Positions 1-7,312 of a stretch of 16,926 bases of DNA are shown here, piece by piece. The first letter of the stretch is position 1. The number at the start of each line of letters is the position of its first letter. Position numbers and translations under genes: made by a program. The stretch lies in the NCBI GenBank assembly GCA_964510225.1, contig CAZEAN010000124.1, forward strand, positions 1 through 16,926, written 5' to 3'. Source of the stretch: CAZEAN01 sp964510225 (GTDB lineage: Bacteria > Planctomycetota > Planctomycetia > Isosphaerales > Isosphaeraceae). The notes beneath the pieces are model-generated. The model did no database searches. It saw only the letters and a list, made by a program, of their open reading frames with translations, and had not been told where the DNA came from.

Positions 1-156
1 ATTGCCTAACAGACCAAAACCGCTGGAGAGAAGTCACCGTGGCAAGGACTGTTTTGCGTCGGCAAGAGCAATAGTACCTGGCAAAACGCCCAAGTCAACT
101 AACCAAAGCAAAAAAACCAAATCAAATTGGTCAGCTTCGTGTACTTTGTGACCGAT

Positions 157-171
157 AATACCAGCGGTATT
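157..171. promoter_or_regulatory. Short palindrome upstream of the first winged-helix gene (possible operator)
   Basis: Six-base arms AATACC and GGTATT flank a three-base centre AGC. The whole element is bracketed by CGAT on both sides. It lies about 80 bp upstream of the preferred start of the first winged-helix protein and 3 bp upstream of the longest possible start (174). A small winged-helix protein that represses its own promoter would need such a site, but this is inference. The arms are short and could occur by chance. The bases before it (1-156) hold an A-rich stretch around 109-127 and no gene that I can recognise. Confidence 0.25.
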
Positions 172-251
172 CGATGCAAATCCCAAGCAACTCCTCACTT
201 TACCTTCAAGCAGCCCCGATGGTCAGGGAGGGCCCCGGTGTGTCTCTTGCC

Positions 252-560
252 ATGTCTGCTCAACATGTTGATTGGCTCCAAAGTGTCCTCTTTGACCGAG
301 GTTACCTGGCTCGGATCAAAGGGGAGGCGATCAAGGTCTACCTGGTGATCGTCTCAGAGTGCGGGGGCCAACCTGATCGAGACACAACGATCAGTCTCCG
401 GCAACTGATGGAACAAACAAACCTATCCTGCCCAACAATCGTCGACAGTCTCACCAGACTGGAGTCGCTCGGACTAGTGATTTCAACAAATCATGGTCGC
501 GGCAAGACGAAAAGCTACACTATTCCCGATCCTCCCGACCTGGATTCCATGATTGAGTGA
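252..560 (+). CDS. Small winged helix-turn-helix protein
   Basis: A 102-residue protein with a MarR/replication-type winged helix. Residues about 10-35 form a first helix containing the phrase GEAIKVYLVI. Residues about 48-75 read as helix-turn-helix (ISLRQLMEQTNLSCPTIVDS, then LTRLESLGLV). Residues 76-91 look like a basic wing (STNHGRGKTKSYT). The N-terminal phrase closely matches GSAVKVYLTI in the next gene, so the two look like diverged copies of one domain. The start is uncertain. ATG at 252 puts the protein start where the domain begins and has a GGGAGGG some 20 bp upstream; ATG at 219 and 174 are also open and would add 11 or 26 residues that look unlike protein. It could be a transcriptional regulator or a copy-control partner for the downstream replication-like protein. 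DNA binding is well supported; the biological role is not. Confidence 0.7.
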   Translation: MSAQHVDWLQSVLFDRGYLARIKGEAIKVYLVIVSECGGQPDRDTTISLRQLMEQTNLSCPTIVDSLTRLESLGLVISTNHGRGKTKSYTIPDPPDLDSMIE

Positions 561-632
561 GCGGACGGGACTTTAAGGATTTCGTGGTCTCCCATGGGCC
601 CGCTTAAGGGTTAATCAGTCGGTCGCAGAGAG

Positions 633-1679
633 GTGACCGAATCAAAGATGGATTGGTTTTTCTTCCGAGTCGAACACGATTTGCTTCGATCCGAGGCGTT
701 CCGATCACTCGGAGGGTCGGCGGTGAAAGTCTATCTGACTATCGGGTTCCATTCGGACTTCAGCACCGGTTGGGCATATCCCAGCATCCGGACAATCGCT
801 AAAAAGGCCGGCCTCAGTCGACAAACCGTCCTCGACGCCATCAACGAGCTGGCATCGACCGGACTACTCGCGGTTAGTAAGTCGCCGGGTAAAGCAACCG
901 CTTACCGGATTCTCCGGAATGCCCCAGAGCGTAGTTCCCGACGATCTTCCAGAGATTCTTCGCCGCGTCGGAACCCTGTGCCAACTTCTTTAGCACCAAG
1001 CGCTCAAACCGTTCCAGAATCCTTCTCACTCGACCCCATCACTGTCCCAAATTCTTTAGACAAAGAGGCCCGATCGTTCGGCCGGACCGGCCTCGATGAT
1101 AGGCCCAAACAAGAACTAACAACGAGAGAAGAAGACAACACATCCGCTCCTCTTCCGGGAACTCCGTTTCGACTCACCTCTGAAGGAAAGCTTCTTGTTG
1201 CTGTTGATCTTCAGGAGTTGTTGACAGATGAGGGGCTTCCTAAGAAATTGGCAAAGCGATTGGCAGCCCAAAAGGCGCCTGAAGATGTCGCAAAAGTTCT
1301 TTTAAATGCACTCTATTTGCGAAGCCAAGGAAAGCTTCAGAATGGACCTGGCTACATTCGTGCAGGTATTGAGGATGGTTACGAACTCTTACCACAAGTT
1401 GCTAGCAGGTTAGAACTTCAGCGCAGGAAACTCGAAGAGCATCTGCGTTCAACGAGTGCCAAGCGCGCTCGAGATCGGCTCGATCAGGAGCGTGAGGATG
1501 AGGAAGTAGCCGTAAATCTCTTAATTGAGCGACTCCATCCCGAAGAACTACGCCGACTGGTGGAACGTGCAGTAGAAGAACTTCCTGCTCCAATCGTTCG
1601 TCGCAACCCGACCCTCTCGAATCCCTTTGTGCGAGGCAAGGTCTACGAGTTAGCGGGTGGAGAACCAATGAAACCTTAG
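633..1679 (+). CDS. Winged-helix replication-initiator-like protein
   Basis: A 348-residue protein whose first 100 residues form a winged helix of the kind found at the N-terminus of plasmid and phage replication proteins. The helix-turn-helix spans about 49-78 (AYPSIRTIAKKAGLSRQTVL, then DAINELASTGLL), followed by a wing to about 95. A Ser/Arg/Pro-rich linker covers about 98-180. A helical C-terminal part follows, in which LNALYLRSQG...NGPGYIRAGIEDGY (225-250) resembles the tail motif of such proteins. Residues 255-320 are highly charged and probably coiled. The start is GTG at 633, directly behind AGAGAGG; ATG at 648 (residue 6) is a fair alternative with an AGAGAGG 15 bp upstream. Its stop overlaps by four bases the stop of the convergent ParB-methyltransferase gene. 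Together with the small paralogue upstream, this suggests a plasmid-like or integrated-element module. I cannot tell whether it starts replication. Confidence 0.7.
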   Translation: MTESKMDWFFFRVEHDLLRSEAFRSLGGSAVKVYLTIGFHSDFSTGWAYPSIRTIAKKAGLSRQTVLDAINELASTGLLAVSKSPGKATAYRILRNAPERSSRRSSRDSSPRRNPVPTSLAPSAQTVPESFSLDPITVPNSLDKEARSFGRTGLDDRPKQELTTREEDNTSAPLPGTPFRLTSEGKLLVAVDLQELLTDEGLPKKLAKRLAAQKAPEDVAKVLLNALYLRSQGKLQNGPGYIRAGIEDGYELLPQVASRLELQRRKLEEHLRSTSAKRARDRLDQEREDEEVAVNLLIERLHPEELRRLVERAVEELPAPIVRRNPTLSNPFVRGKVYELAGGEPMKP

Positions 1680-1700
1680 GGTTGTTCCACTTGCCCTAAG
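1675..1700. terminator. Possible bidirectional hairpin at convergent gene ends
   Basis: Seven-base arms CTTAGGG and CCCTAAG enclose a 12-base loop, and two more A-T pairs can form across a one-base bulge. The left arm covers the stop codons of both convergent genes. The position fits a shared terminator, but there is no T-run on either side, so intrinsic termination is weakly supported. Confidence 0.25.
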
Positions 1701-3055
1701 TTGCTCTGTAGGAAATGGTTATTGCTACATTTTGGTTTGCTCATCACCAAAAGATCGCGTACTTGTCCAAGAAGACGCCCTTCAGTGCGTGCTCGAGTGA
1801 CTTGTTGGGGGAGGTAGGCACCGTCCATCGGGCAACTGATCCGTCGCTGTGGTAGAAAACCAGCTTTTGTGAGCGCGTTGTAGCCGAAAAAAACGTGATC
1901 CAAGTAGCCGTAGCCAGCAGGAATGTCTTTTTCAGTCTGATTTGCGAGCAGCAACGCGATGTATCCGTTGGGCTTGAGCCGTTGGAAACAGTGTCTCGCG
2001 AGAACTTCTAGGAACTGTAACCAGTTGGCGAAAGGCTCGTTGCTTACGCTCTTGCCAGCGTATTTTGAGGCGAGCATGGTATGGTAGGGTGGATCGCAGA
2101 ATATCAAATCACAGCCGCTCGTATTCGCTGGAAGCCCATGTCTTACGTCGCAATAAAGAATATCAGGGCGTACAGGATTAATGTCATATGCGAGACACCG
2201 CCGCCCCATGGCGTCGCAGACATCAATTGTCGATCCGCCACCGGCCATTGGATCTACAATCATGCCTCCAGGTTCGGAATAATAGTAAAGCGTATGGGCG
2301 ATAATCGATGCCGGGATGGCACCTGGATATGGAGTTCCATACGCTTTGTCTGCGCGGAAGCGCCATACGTCGTACGGGCTTGGACGGAAATCAGACGTAA
2401 GGCGATTGCGTCGACGGAGGTCTTTATACGCGGCATGGGTCGACTTGGTCCCATCATCAAGTTGGGTAAGGTTACTCCGCGCTCGGATGTCTCCTTGATT
2501 CGCAGCCTTCCAAACGGCACGAGCTTGTCGGTAGAGGTCTTTCCCACCGATCCCGATTATTTGGGCGATGGTCTGATCAGTTCGACCTCTCCGATCGTCG
2601 GAATTCCGACGATCGGTTTGATTGGTTCCGGTCCTTAAGTTTGAGTGACGACGCGATCGAGCTTGGGGAGTAAGCAAGGCTTCAAGAGCGTCGGCTTCGC
2701 GCATTAATTGACTGAACGTTTTGCGGCGTTGGCGGTTATAGTCGATTACAGCACGGCGACGAGCGATTCCACGGGGAATCTTCTTGACTTCACAGGGAAG
2801 CTCAATCAATCCAAGTTTCCGAGCGCAGGCGAAACGTCGATGGCCCGAGATTATCTCAAAGTGCCCATTCTCCTCAGTAACAACTAAGGGGACCAGAACT
2901 CCTGACATCCGGATGCTCTCCAAGAGGCCATCAGCGGCCACTTCGAGTTCTGGATCGCCGTAGGTTGCCAAGCTGAAACGGTTCGGACGGAGTTGTTCGG
3001 TCGGCAGGAGCCGGATCTCAGTCGGGGCAAGGGTGGCTATCATGGTGCGGGACAT
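1676..3055 (-). CDS. ParB-domain / DNA methyltransferase fusion protein
   Basis: The protein combines two recognisable domains; residue numbers here count from the far start at 3349. A ParB/Srx-type domain covers about 112-190 and contains the hallmark SGHRR (169-172 region) followed by RRFACARKLG. A basic linker (about 205-265) follows, then a Rossmann-fold DNA methylase. In the methylase, DPMAGGGST (366-374) is the AdoMet-binding motif I, AYDINP (387-392) is the motif II acidic strand, and DPPY (419-422) is the catalytic motif IV of adenine-N6 or cytosine-N4 methylases. Such fusions are common on phages, plasmids and integrative elements as orphan methylases. No cognate nuclease is seen nearby. 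The open frame extends upstream to ATG 3349, but its first 98 residues look non-coding and no start has a good ribosome site. I prefer ATG 3055 (or 3043), giving about 455-459 residues. Target sequence and base are unknown. Confidence 0.85.
   Translation of the reverse strand: MSRTMIATLAPTEIRLLPTEQLRPNRFSLATYGDPELEVAADGLLESIRMSGVLVPLVVTEENGHFEIISGHRRFACARKLGLIELPCEVKKIPRGIARRRAVIDYNRQRRKTFSQLMREADALEALLTPQARSRRHSNLRTGTNQTDRRNSDDRRGRTDQTIAQIIGIGGKDLYRQARAVWKAANQGDIRARSNLTQLDDGTKSTHAAYKDLRRRNRLTSDFRPSPYDVWRFRADKAYGTPYPGAIPASIIAHTLYYYSEPGGMIVDPMAGGGSTIDVCDAMGRRCLAYDINPVRPDILYCDVRHGLPANTSGCDLIFCDPPYHTMLASKYAGKSVSNEPFANWLQFLEVLARHCFQRLKPNGYIALLLANQTEKDIPAGYGYLDHVFFGYNALTKAGFLPQRRISCPMDGAYLPQQVTRARTEGRLLGQVRDLLVMSKPKCSNNHFLQSNLGQVEQP
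2591..2616. repeat. Perfect 26-bp palindrome inside the ParB-methyltransferase gene
   Basis: The half-site CCGATCGTCGGAA is followed at once by its exact reverse complement, giving 26 bases without a mismatch or spacer and with EcoRI-type GAATTC at the centre. It encodes part of the basic linker (DRRNSDDRR) between the ParB and methylase domains. Flanking bases 2590 and 2617 do not pair, so it ends sharply. It could be a binding site for the ParB domain, a regulatory hairpin in the mRNA, or a by-product of repeated Asp-Arg codons in a genome rich in CGATCG. The sequence fact is certain; any function is inference. Confidence 0.9.
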
Positions 3056-3142
3056 CCATGTCCGTAGGGCAAGGTGGCTGGCCAAAGTGGCTGCAAACCT
3101 AACAGGAACAGAAATCGCTGTCGAGTTCGGGTCTGAGCAGGA

Positions 3143-3168
3143 CTTGGTGTCCCCTTGGTGTCGGGGAC
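3143..3168. promoter_or_regulatory. Tandem nonamer and small hairpin upstream of the ParB-methylase start
   Basis: CTTGGTGTC occurs twice, at 3143-3151 and 3154-3162, with start points 11 bp apart, about one helical turn. Overlapping this is an inverted repeat GTCCCC (3149-3154) / GGGGAC (3163-3168) with an 8-base loop. The element lies about 90-110 bp upstream of the preferred minus-strand start at 3055, where a promoter and operator would be expected. If the true start is 3349, the element is inside coding sequence instead. Function is inferred from position only. The rest of 3056-3372 shows no other gene that I accept. Confidence 0.35.
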
Positions 3169-3372
3169 CTCTCACTCCTGAATTGCAAATGTGGTCCGAA
3201 TCTGTAGTGGGCTGATCAGAATCACCAAATATATCGATCGACATGAACCCTGAAATGTATCCCACCTCACGCTCTGGACCTCCTTGAAACGCGGATCTGA
3301 CTGACGACGGGCCTCGGAATCGAGGTTGATCGAGATCGGAGGCGGACATCAGTCGAACGACGGGGAGGAACG

Positions 3373-3820
3373 ATGAGCACTCGGAGATTGCAAACGCAAA
3401 CTTGGCGAACGTCGGTGGCTACCTTGGTCATATTGGTGGCGTTGCCAGCAACGGTTCAAGCGGAAGGGGTTGCCTGGCGACCAAACTATCAGACCGCTAT
3501 CAGTGAGGTGGATCAGATTGGGCGGCCGGTAGTCATTGTTGTAACGTCCCGATATTGCACTTGGTGCCGAAAACTGGGATCGAACCACACTCGGTGAAGA
3601 GCATGTGGTAGAGACACTTAACAGCCGGACTGTCCCGTTGCGCATTGACGCCAACGATCCCAGACTCCATGCCGTGGTGGGAGCCCTCGGGATGCGCGGT
3701 GTGCCGGCGATTGCACTCGTGAATTCCCAAGGGCGGATTGTTGCCCGGTAGGCAGGATACCTCGATCGTCCACGATTCTTCAGCCTTATCCGCCCTGCAC
3801 TTTCTCAGGGCGGTCGTTAG
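3373..3820 (+). pseudogene. Exported thioredoxin-like protein, broken by frameshift and internal stop
   Basis: The first 74 codons give a signal peptide (hydrophobic SVATLVILVALPATVQA) and the start of a thioredoxin fold with the redox motif CTWC (residues 62-65). The frame then stops at 3597. One frame over (+1), the rest of the fold continues without a gap: LGEEHVVETLNSRTVPLRID, then GMRGVPAIALVNSQGRIVAR with the conserved cis-proline (GVPA). That frame meets TAG at 3749-3751 but carries on with AGYLDRPRFFSLIRPAL, the usual C-terminal helix, to a stop at 3818-3820. Removing one G from GGG (about 3576-3578) restores the expected KLDRTTLGEE. CAG to TAG would explain the stop. The ATG at 3373 follows a strong GGGGAGG. 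The intact product would be about 148 residues, acting outside the cytoplasm in thiol redox chemistry. Two independent lesions make a true pseudogene more likely than a sequencing error. Confidence 0.85.
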
Positions 3821-3863
3821 TGAGACGAATCGAATCTTCTGCGAGCACTTCAGCGTGAATCAA

Positions 3864-4820
3864 TCAACCGAAGTGTTCGCGGAGCATGGCGAGGCTCTTG
3901 GGAACAGCAGTGGCGGCGTCTTCATTTCCTTCGAATTCAAGGGAGATCCAGCCGCGATAGTTAGCCGCCTGAAGGATGGAAGCGATCCGAGCGTAGTCGA
4001 GGTCGAGCGCGTACCAACGCCCACCACCGTAATAGGTCTTTGCTTGGACCAAGGCGATCGGAATCGAACTGGACGCCATCGCCTCCATCTGAGCGTACGA
4101 GTTGTCGAGGAAGTTCCCGGTGTCGAGTGTGATTGCGAGCCAGGGGGAGTCGATGGCCTCGACAATCCGCAATACCCCTTCAGCCGTCCTGCCCAGTCCC
4201 CAGTGGTTCTCCAATCCCAGAGTGACACCACACTCTTCGGCTTTCGGAAGGATTTTCTCGATGGCATCGATCACCCACCCAAAGCCATCTTCGTCGGTGT
4301 AGCCTTCCAGCGTCGGTTCGATCCCGCGGTTTGCCATTAGTTCATCAAACGAGCCACTGGTTACCCATCGACCTGTGTTGATCCGCATGGTCGGGATCCC
4401 AAGTCGGTACGCCAGTTCAATCTGTTCGATGGTCTTGTCAACATTCGCTTGGCGGACCTCGGGATCAGGGCTGACAAACCCTTGGTGCGTTGAAAAACCC
4501 ATCAGGCAGAGCCCATGGAGATGGGCACGTTGCTTGAGGCGCTGGAGGGTGGCATTCGACTCATCACGCATCTGAACAAGCAAAAGCTCGACACCATCAA
4601 AGCCCATCTCAGCGGCCTGATCTATACAGGTTTCCATCGTCGTTCGCTCGCCCCGAAATTGCCAGAACGAGTAGGACGAGACGCCGATCGGATTCCGGAT
4701 GGATGTTGTCGACTTCGGTGATTCTTCGGCTGCTGCTGATGAGAAGCCTCCGATTCCAACCGTTGCGACAGTACCGGCGACAGTTGCTTGCTTGAAAAAC
4801 TCGCGACGATTGGCTTTCAT
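3864..4820 (-). CDS. Tat-exported TIM-barrel sugar phosphate isomerase/epimerase
   Basis: A 318-residue protein of the xylose-isomerase-like / AP-endonuclease-2 TIM-barrel superfamily. The N-terminus is a twin-arginine signal: NRREFFKQA (residues 4-12), a hydrophobic stretch TVAGTVATVGIGGF, then SSAAAEE, so export by the Tat system in folded form is likely. The barrel runs from about 44 (NPIGVSSYSFW) to the end. Metal-ligand candidates of the family are E204 (GLENHWG), D233 (TLDTGNF) and E295 (SLEFEGNED). Such enzymes isomerise or epimerise keto-sugars; the substrate here is unknown. I chose ATG 4820 because it starts directly at the signal peptide; a longer frame to 4964 adds 48 residues that do not look like protein. 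AGGA lies about 10 bp upstream. Its 3' end faces the broken thioredoxin gene. Confidence 0.88.
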   Translation of the reverse strand: MKANRREFFKQATVAGTVATVGIGGFSSAAAEESPKSTTSIRNPIGVSSYSFWQFRGERTTMETCIDQAAEMGFDGVELLLVQMRDESNATLQRLKQRAHLHGLCLMGFSTHQGFVSPDPEVRQANVDKTIEQIELAYRLGIPTMRINTGRWVTSGSFDELMANRGIEPTLEGYTDEDGFGWVIDAIEKILPKAEECGVTLGLENHWGLGRTAEGVLRIVEAIDSPWLAITLDTGNFLDNSYAQMEAMASSSIPIALVQAKTYYGGGRWYALDLDYARIASILQAANYRGWISLEFEGNEDAATAVPKSLAMLREHFG

Positions 4821-5026
4821 TGCACGTAATCCTGTGGTGATGATTATTCTGGATGAAGAAGATTGCCCGATCGATCGACAGTTTCGCACGGTCGGACCCG
4901 AAAGGCGAGTCCCTGGCACTGAACTGCTCTCGATGAGTGGCATGGCAATGAGGTCGGCGACCACCTTACACTGGTTCCAACAAAGCTGCGTGGCAGCGCT
5001 GCCCTAAGTTCTGATGGAACGATCTG
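4821..5026. promoter_or_regulatory. Divergent intergenic region between sugar isomerase and trpC
   Basis: About 200 bp separate two genes transcribed away from each other, so promoters for both should lie here. I see no convincing -35/-10 pair, trp-type leader peptide, tandem Trp codons or T-box. A 10-bp palindrome CGATCGATCG sits at 4868-4877, but this motif is common throughout the window. Open frames that cross this region look like shadows. Confidence 0.35.
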
Positions 5027-5848
5027 ATGCCAACGATTCTTGACGAAATTGTCGCCACCAAGCGTCTGGAGGTGGAGGAGGCCAAACGACGGATGCCGAT
5101 GGCCGAGCTTGAGGCCCAAGCAGCCGAGGCGCCGCCGGTCCGTGATTTTCGGAGTGCGCTGGAAGGCCCGGGACCGATTCGGTTGATCGCCGAGGTCAAA
5201 AAAGCGAGCCCTTCTGCCGGAGTGATCCGTGAGGATTTCGATCCCGTTCAGATTGCACGGATCTACCAAGGACATGGTGCCGACTGCCTCAGTGTGCTGA
5301 CTGATTCCCCCTACTTTCAAGGGCACCTGTCCTATCTTGCGAGAGTCCGAGCAGCCGTTGCGATTCCAATCCTCCGTAAGGATTTTGTGATCGACGAGTA
5401 CCAAGTTGTGGAAGCCCGGATGGCCGGAGCAGATGCCGTACTCTTAATTGCTGAAATTTTGAATGACGACCTGCTAGCAACGTTGCTTGGGCGTGTTCGG
5501 TCGCTTGGGATGACGGCGTTAGTTGAAATCTATGAAGAAGCGAACCTTGAGCGAGTTCTCAACGCAGGGGCGAATCTGGTCGGAATCAACAATCGCGACC
5601 TTACACGGTTTGTGACCGACCTCGAACACACGTTTCGACTCCGGCCACAGATCCCTGGGGGTGTCCTCCTCGTCTCCGAAAGCGGAATCCGGTCCCGACT
5701 CGATGTCGAGCGACTCGAACAAGCTGGCGTTGATGCGATCTTGGTTGGTGAGAGTCTCATGAGGTCGCCTCAGATTGGTCCGGCAGTCCAGAAGCTACTT
5801 GGACTCACAGCAGAAATGCCGCTCACAGAGAGTGAAGGAGTTGCGTGA
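5027..5848 (+). CDS. trpC: Indole-3-glycerol phosphate synthase
   Basis: A 273-residue (beta/alpha)8 enzyme that closes the ring of 1-(o-carboxyphenylamino)-1-deoxyribulose 5-phosphate to indole-3-glycerol phosphate, the fourth of five steps from chorismate to tryptophan, in the cytoplasm. All hallmark segments are present: LIAEVKKASPS (53-63, with E56, K58), RKDF (117-120, K118), ALVEIYEE (E167), GINNRDL (186-192, N188, R190), SESGI (217-221) and LVGESLM (239-245). These line up with the known catalytic and phosphate-binding residues of the archaeal enzyme at a constant offset after the first loop. The length is normal for the monofunctional form; there is no TrpF fusion. The other trp genes are not in this window. 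The TGA stop overlaps by one base the ATG of the next gene, with AAGGAG inside the trpC end, so the two are probably translated from one message. Confidence 0.97.
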   Translation: MPTILDEIVATKRLEVEEAKRRMPMAELEAQAAEAPPVRDFRSALEGPGPIRLIAEVKKASPSAGVIREDFDPVQIARIYQGHGADCLSVLTDSPYFQGHLSYLARVRAAVAIPILRKDFVIDEYQVVEARMAGADAVLLIAEILNDDLLATLLGRVRSLGMTALVEIYEEANLERVLNAGANLVGINNRDLTRFVTDLEHTFRLRPQIPGGVLLVSESGIRSRLDVERLEQAGVDAILVGESLMRSPQIGPAVQKLLGLTAEMPLTESEGVA

Positions 5849-7308
5849 TGTATCATCGACTGGGCATCCGGGAATGGTGCCGGATCGGTTTGTTACTGGG
5901 TACGACACTGAGCCTCTCCAACCTCACTGATCCTCAGGGAGTCAGGGCAGCCCAAGAAACATCGGTCCTGCTGGAGTACCAACCGGCGAGAGTGGATAAT
6001 CCTCTGAAAGGATTGGTGCCCTACGAAGGAAACTACGGCGATCGTTTTCCACATAGTATGGAGTTCAACTATTTACCGCTTAATGCACTCGTCATGGGTC
6101 CCGGAGAGTACGATTGGGAACCCTTGGAACGATTACTCAATAGAGTAGCGAGTCGCGGTCATCAAGCGATCTTTCGGATCTATTTAGAATATCCTGGAAA
6201 GCGCAGTGGAATTCCAGATTACCTCATCGATGCTGGACTCACGATCCACACGTATCTGAACACCAACACTCAACCGTTTCCACCAAAACAAGTGTTGACG
6301 CCAGACTACGAAGATCCCCGGCTCCGAGCGATGCTCCAAGCGTTTATACGAGAACTCGGAGATCGTTATGATGGCGACCCGAGAATCGGCTATATCACTG
6401 CCGGACTTTTAGGAACCTGGGGTGAATGGCATACGTATCCTCGGGAAGAACTATTCGCCAGCAAAACTGTTCAACGCGAGGTGATGAACGCTTACGAGGA
6501 AGCATTCACAACCACACCAGTACTCCTCCGATATCCCGCTGGTGAAGAACACTGGATGTATGCGCCAAACCACCGTCGGTCCTTTGGATACCATGATGAT
6601 TCGTTCGCCTGGGCAACGCTCCAAACAGGAAAACCTGAGGACAGTTGGTTCTACATGGCGATTCTTCAAGACGCAGGCGTGGAAGCCACCAGCAAGTGGA
6701 AGACCGAGCCGATTGGAGGTGAGATTCGGCCGGAACTCTGGGGAAGGATCTTTGACGAAGATCCAGGGATTCTGGAAGCCCAGGACTTCCTTCAGTGTGT
6801 TGAGACAACACATGCCACTTGGCTGATGGATACTGGAATGTTTCGTGAAGATCCAACACCAGAACGATATCAGCGTGCGGTAACGATGGTTCGCCGGATG
6901 GGCTACGAGTACCATGTACCGGCAGTAGTCACCTCGCTGGAGGAAAGACAACAGCTGCTTGAGGTCGAAATCGACGTGACGAACTGTGGAGTGGCACCGT
7001 TCTATCAAGAATGGCCGCTCGAGGTTGCCCTCCTCTCGGGCGACAACAGGATGATCCAGGGATTTGAGAGCACTGGTAATGTCTCCGGGATTCTTCCTGG
7101 GGTTACAACTACTTGGAGTGCTTCTCGGCAAATCAGTGATGTACCACGAGGTCGATACTGGATCCTCGTCCAAATCCCATCTCCACTACCCGGTGGTCAG
7201 CCATTGCGATTTGCCAACAGGACGCAAGACCAAGATCGGGAAGGCTGGCTGACGATCTCTGGGGTCAGAATCCCGGATGGTACAGTATCACCACCTCGGA
7301 GTGACTGA
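5848..7308 (+). CDS. Exported DUF4832-type protein (probable TIM-barrel plus beta-sandwich)
   Basis: A 486-residue protein with an N-terminal signal peptide (hydrophobic IGLLLGTTLSLSNL; probable cleavage after VRA near residue 34). It matches the DUF4874/DUF4832 pair from memory: VDNPLKGLVPYEG (49-61) opens the domain, RIYLEYPG follows near 110, and GLLGTWGEWHTYP (187-198) is the hallmark segment in which E193 sits where a glycoside-hydrolase-like barrel would place a catalytic acid. Residues about 375-470 form a beta-sandwich-like tail (EIDVTNCGVAPFY...). The family is widespread in polysaccharide degraders but its activity has not been assigned to my knowledge. The start is ATG 5848, seven bases after AAGGAG (5835-5840); GTG 5845 is one codon earlier. 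It is coupled to trpC upstream, and the permease gene starts 4 bp downstream. Its place in an operon with an amino-acid biosynthesis gene is unexplained. Confidence 0.82.
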   Translation: MYHRLGIREWCRIGLLLGTTLSLSNLTDPQGVRAAQETSVLLEYQPARVDNPLKGLVPYEGNYGDRFPHSMEFNYLPLNALVMGPGEYDWEPLERLLNRVASRGHQAIFRIYLEYPGKRSGIPDYLIDAGLTIHTYLNTNTQPFPPKQVLTPDYEDPRLRAMLQAFIRELGDRYDGDPRIGYITAGLLGTWGEWHTYPREELFASKTVQREVMNAYEEAFTTTPVLLRYPAGEEHWMYAPNHRRSFGYHDDSFAWATLQTGKPEDSWFYMAILQDAGVEATSKWKTEPIGGEIRPELWGRIFDEDPGILEAQDFLQCVETTHATWLMDTGMFREDPTPERYQRAVTMVRRMGYEYHVPAVVTSLEERQQLLEVEIDVTNCGVAPFYQEWPLEVALLSGDNRMIQGFESTGNVSGILPGVTTTWSASRQISDVPRGRYWILVQIPSPLPGGQPLRFANRTQDQDREGWLTISGVRIPDGTVSPPRSD

Positions 7309-7312
7309 GCGG

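Noticed and set aside
2081..2638. 185-codon plus-strand open frame opposite the ParB-methylase
   Set aside because: It is a shadow of the methylase domain, where DPPY and the AdoMet motif are clear on the other strand.
3056..3349. N-terminal extension of the ParB-methylase frame to ATG 3349
   Set aside because: The 98 extra residues show no domain, signal or sensible composition, have no ribosome site, and would leave no room for a promoter before the divergent thioredoxin gene. The ParB domain begins only after 3055/3043. The extension cannot be fully excluded.
3738..4340. 200-codon plus-strand open frame
   Set aside because: It is the shadow of the minus-strand sugar isomerase gene, which has a clear family match, Tat signal and metal-ligand motifs.
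4844..5404. 186-codon minus-strand open frame across the trpC start
   Set aside because: It overlaps the strongly supported trpC gene and has no recognisable protein features.
6451..7173. 240-codon minus-strand open frame inside the DUF4832 gene
   Set aside because: It is antisense to a gene with good family motifs; its composition is irregular and rich in Cys and His without a motif.
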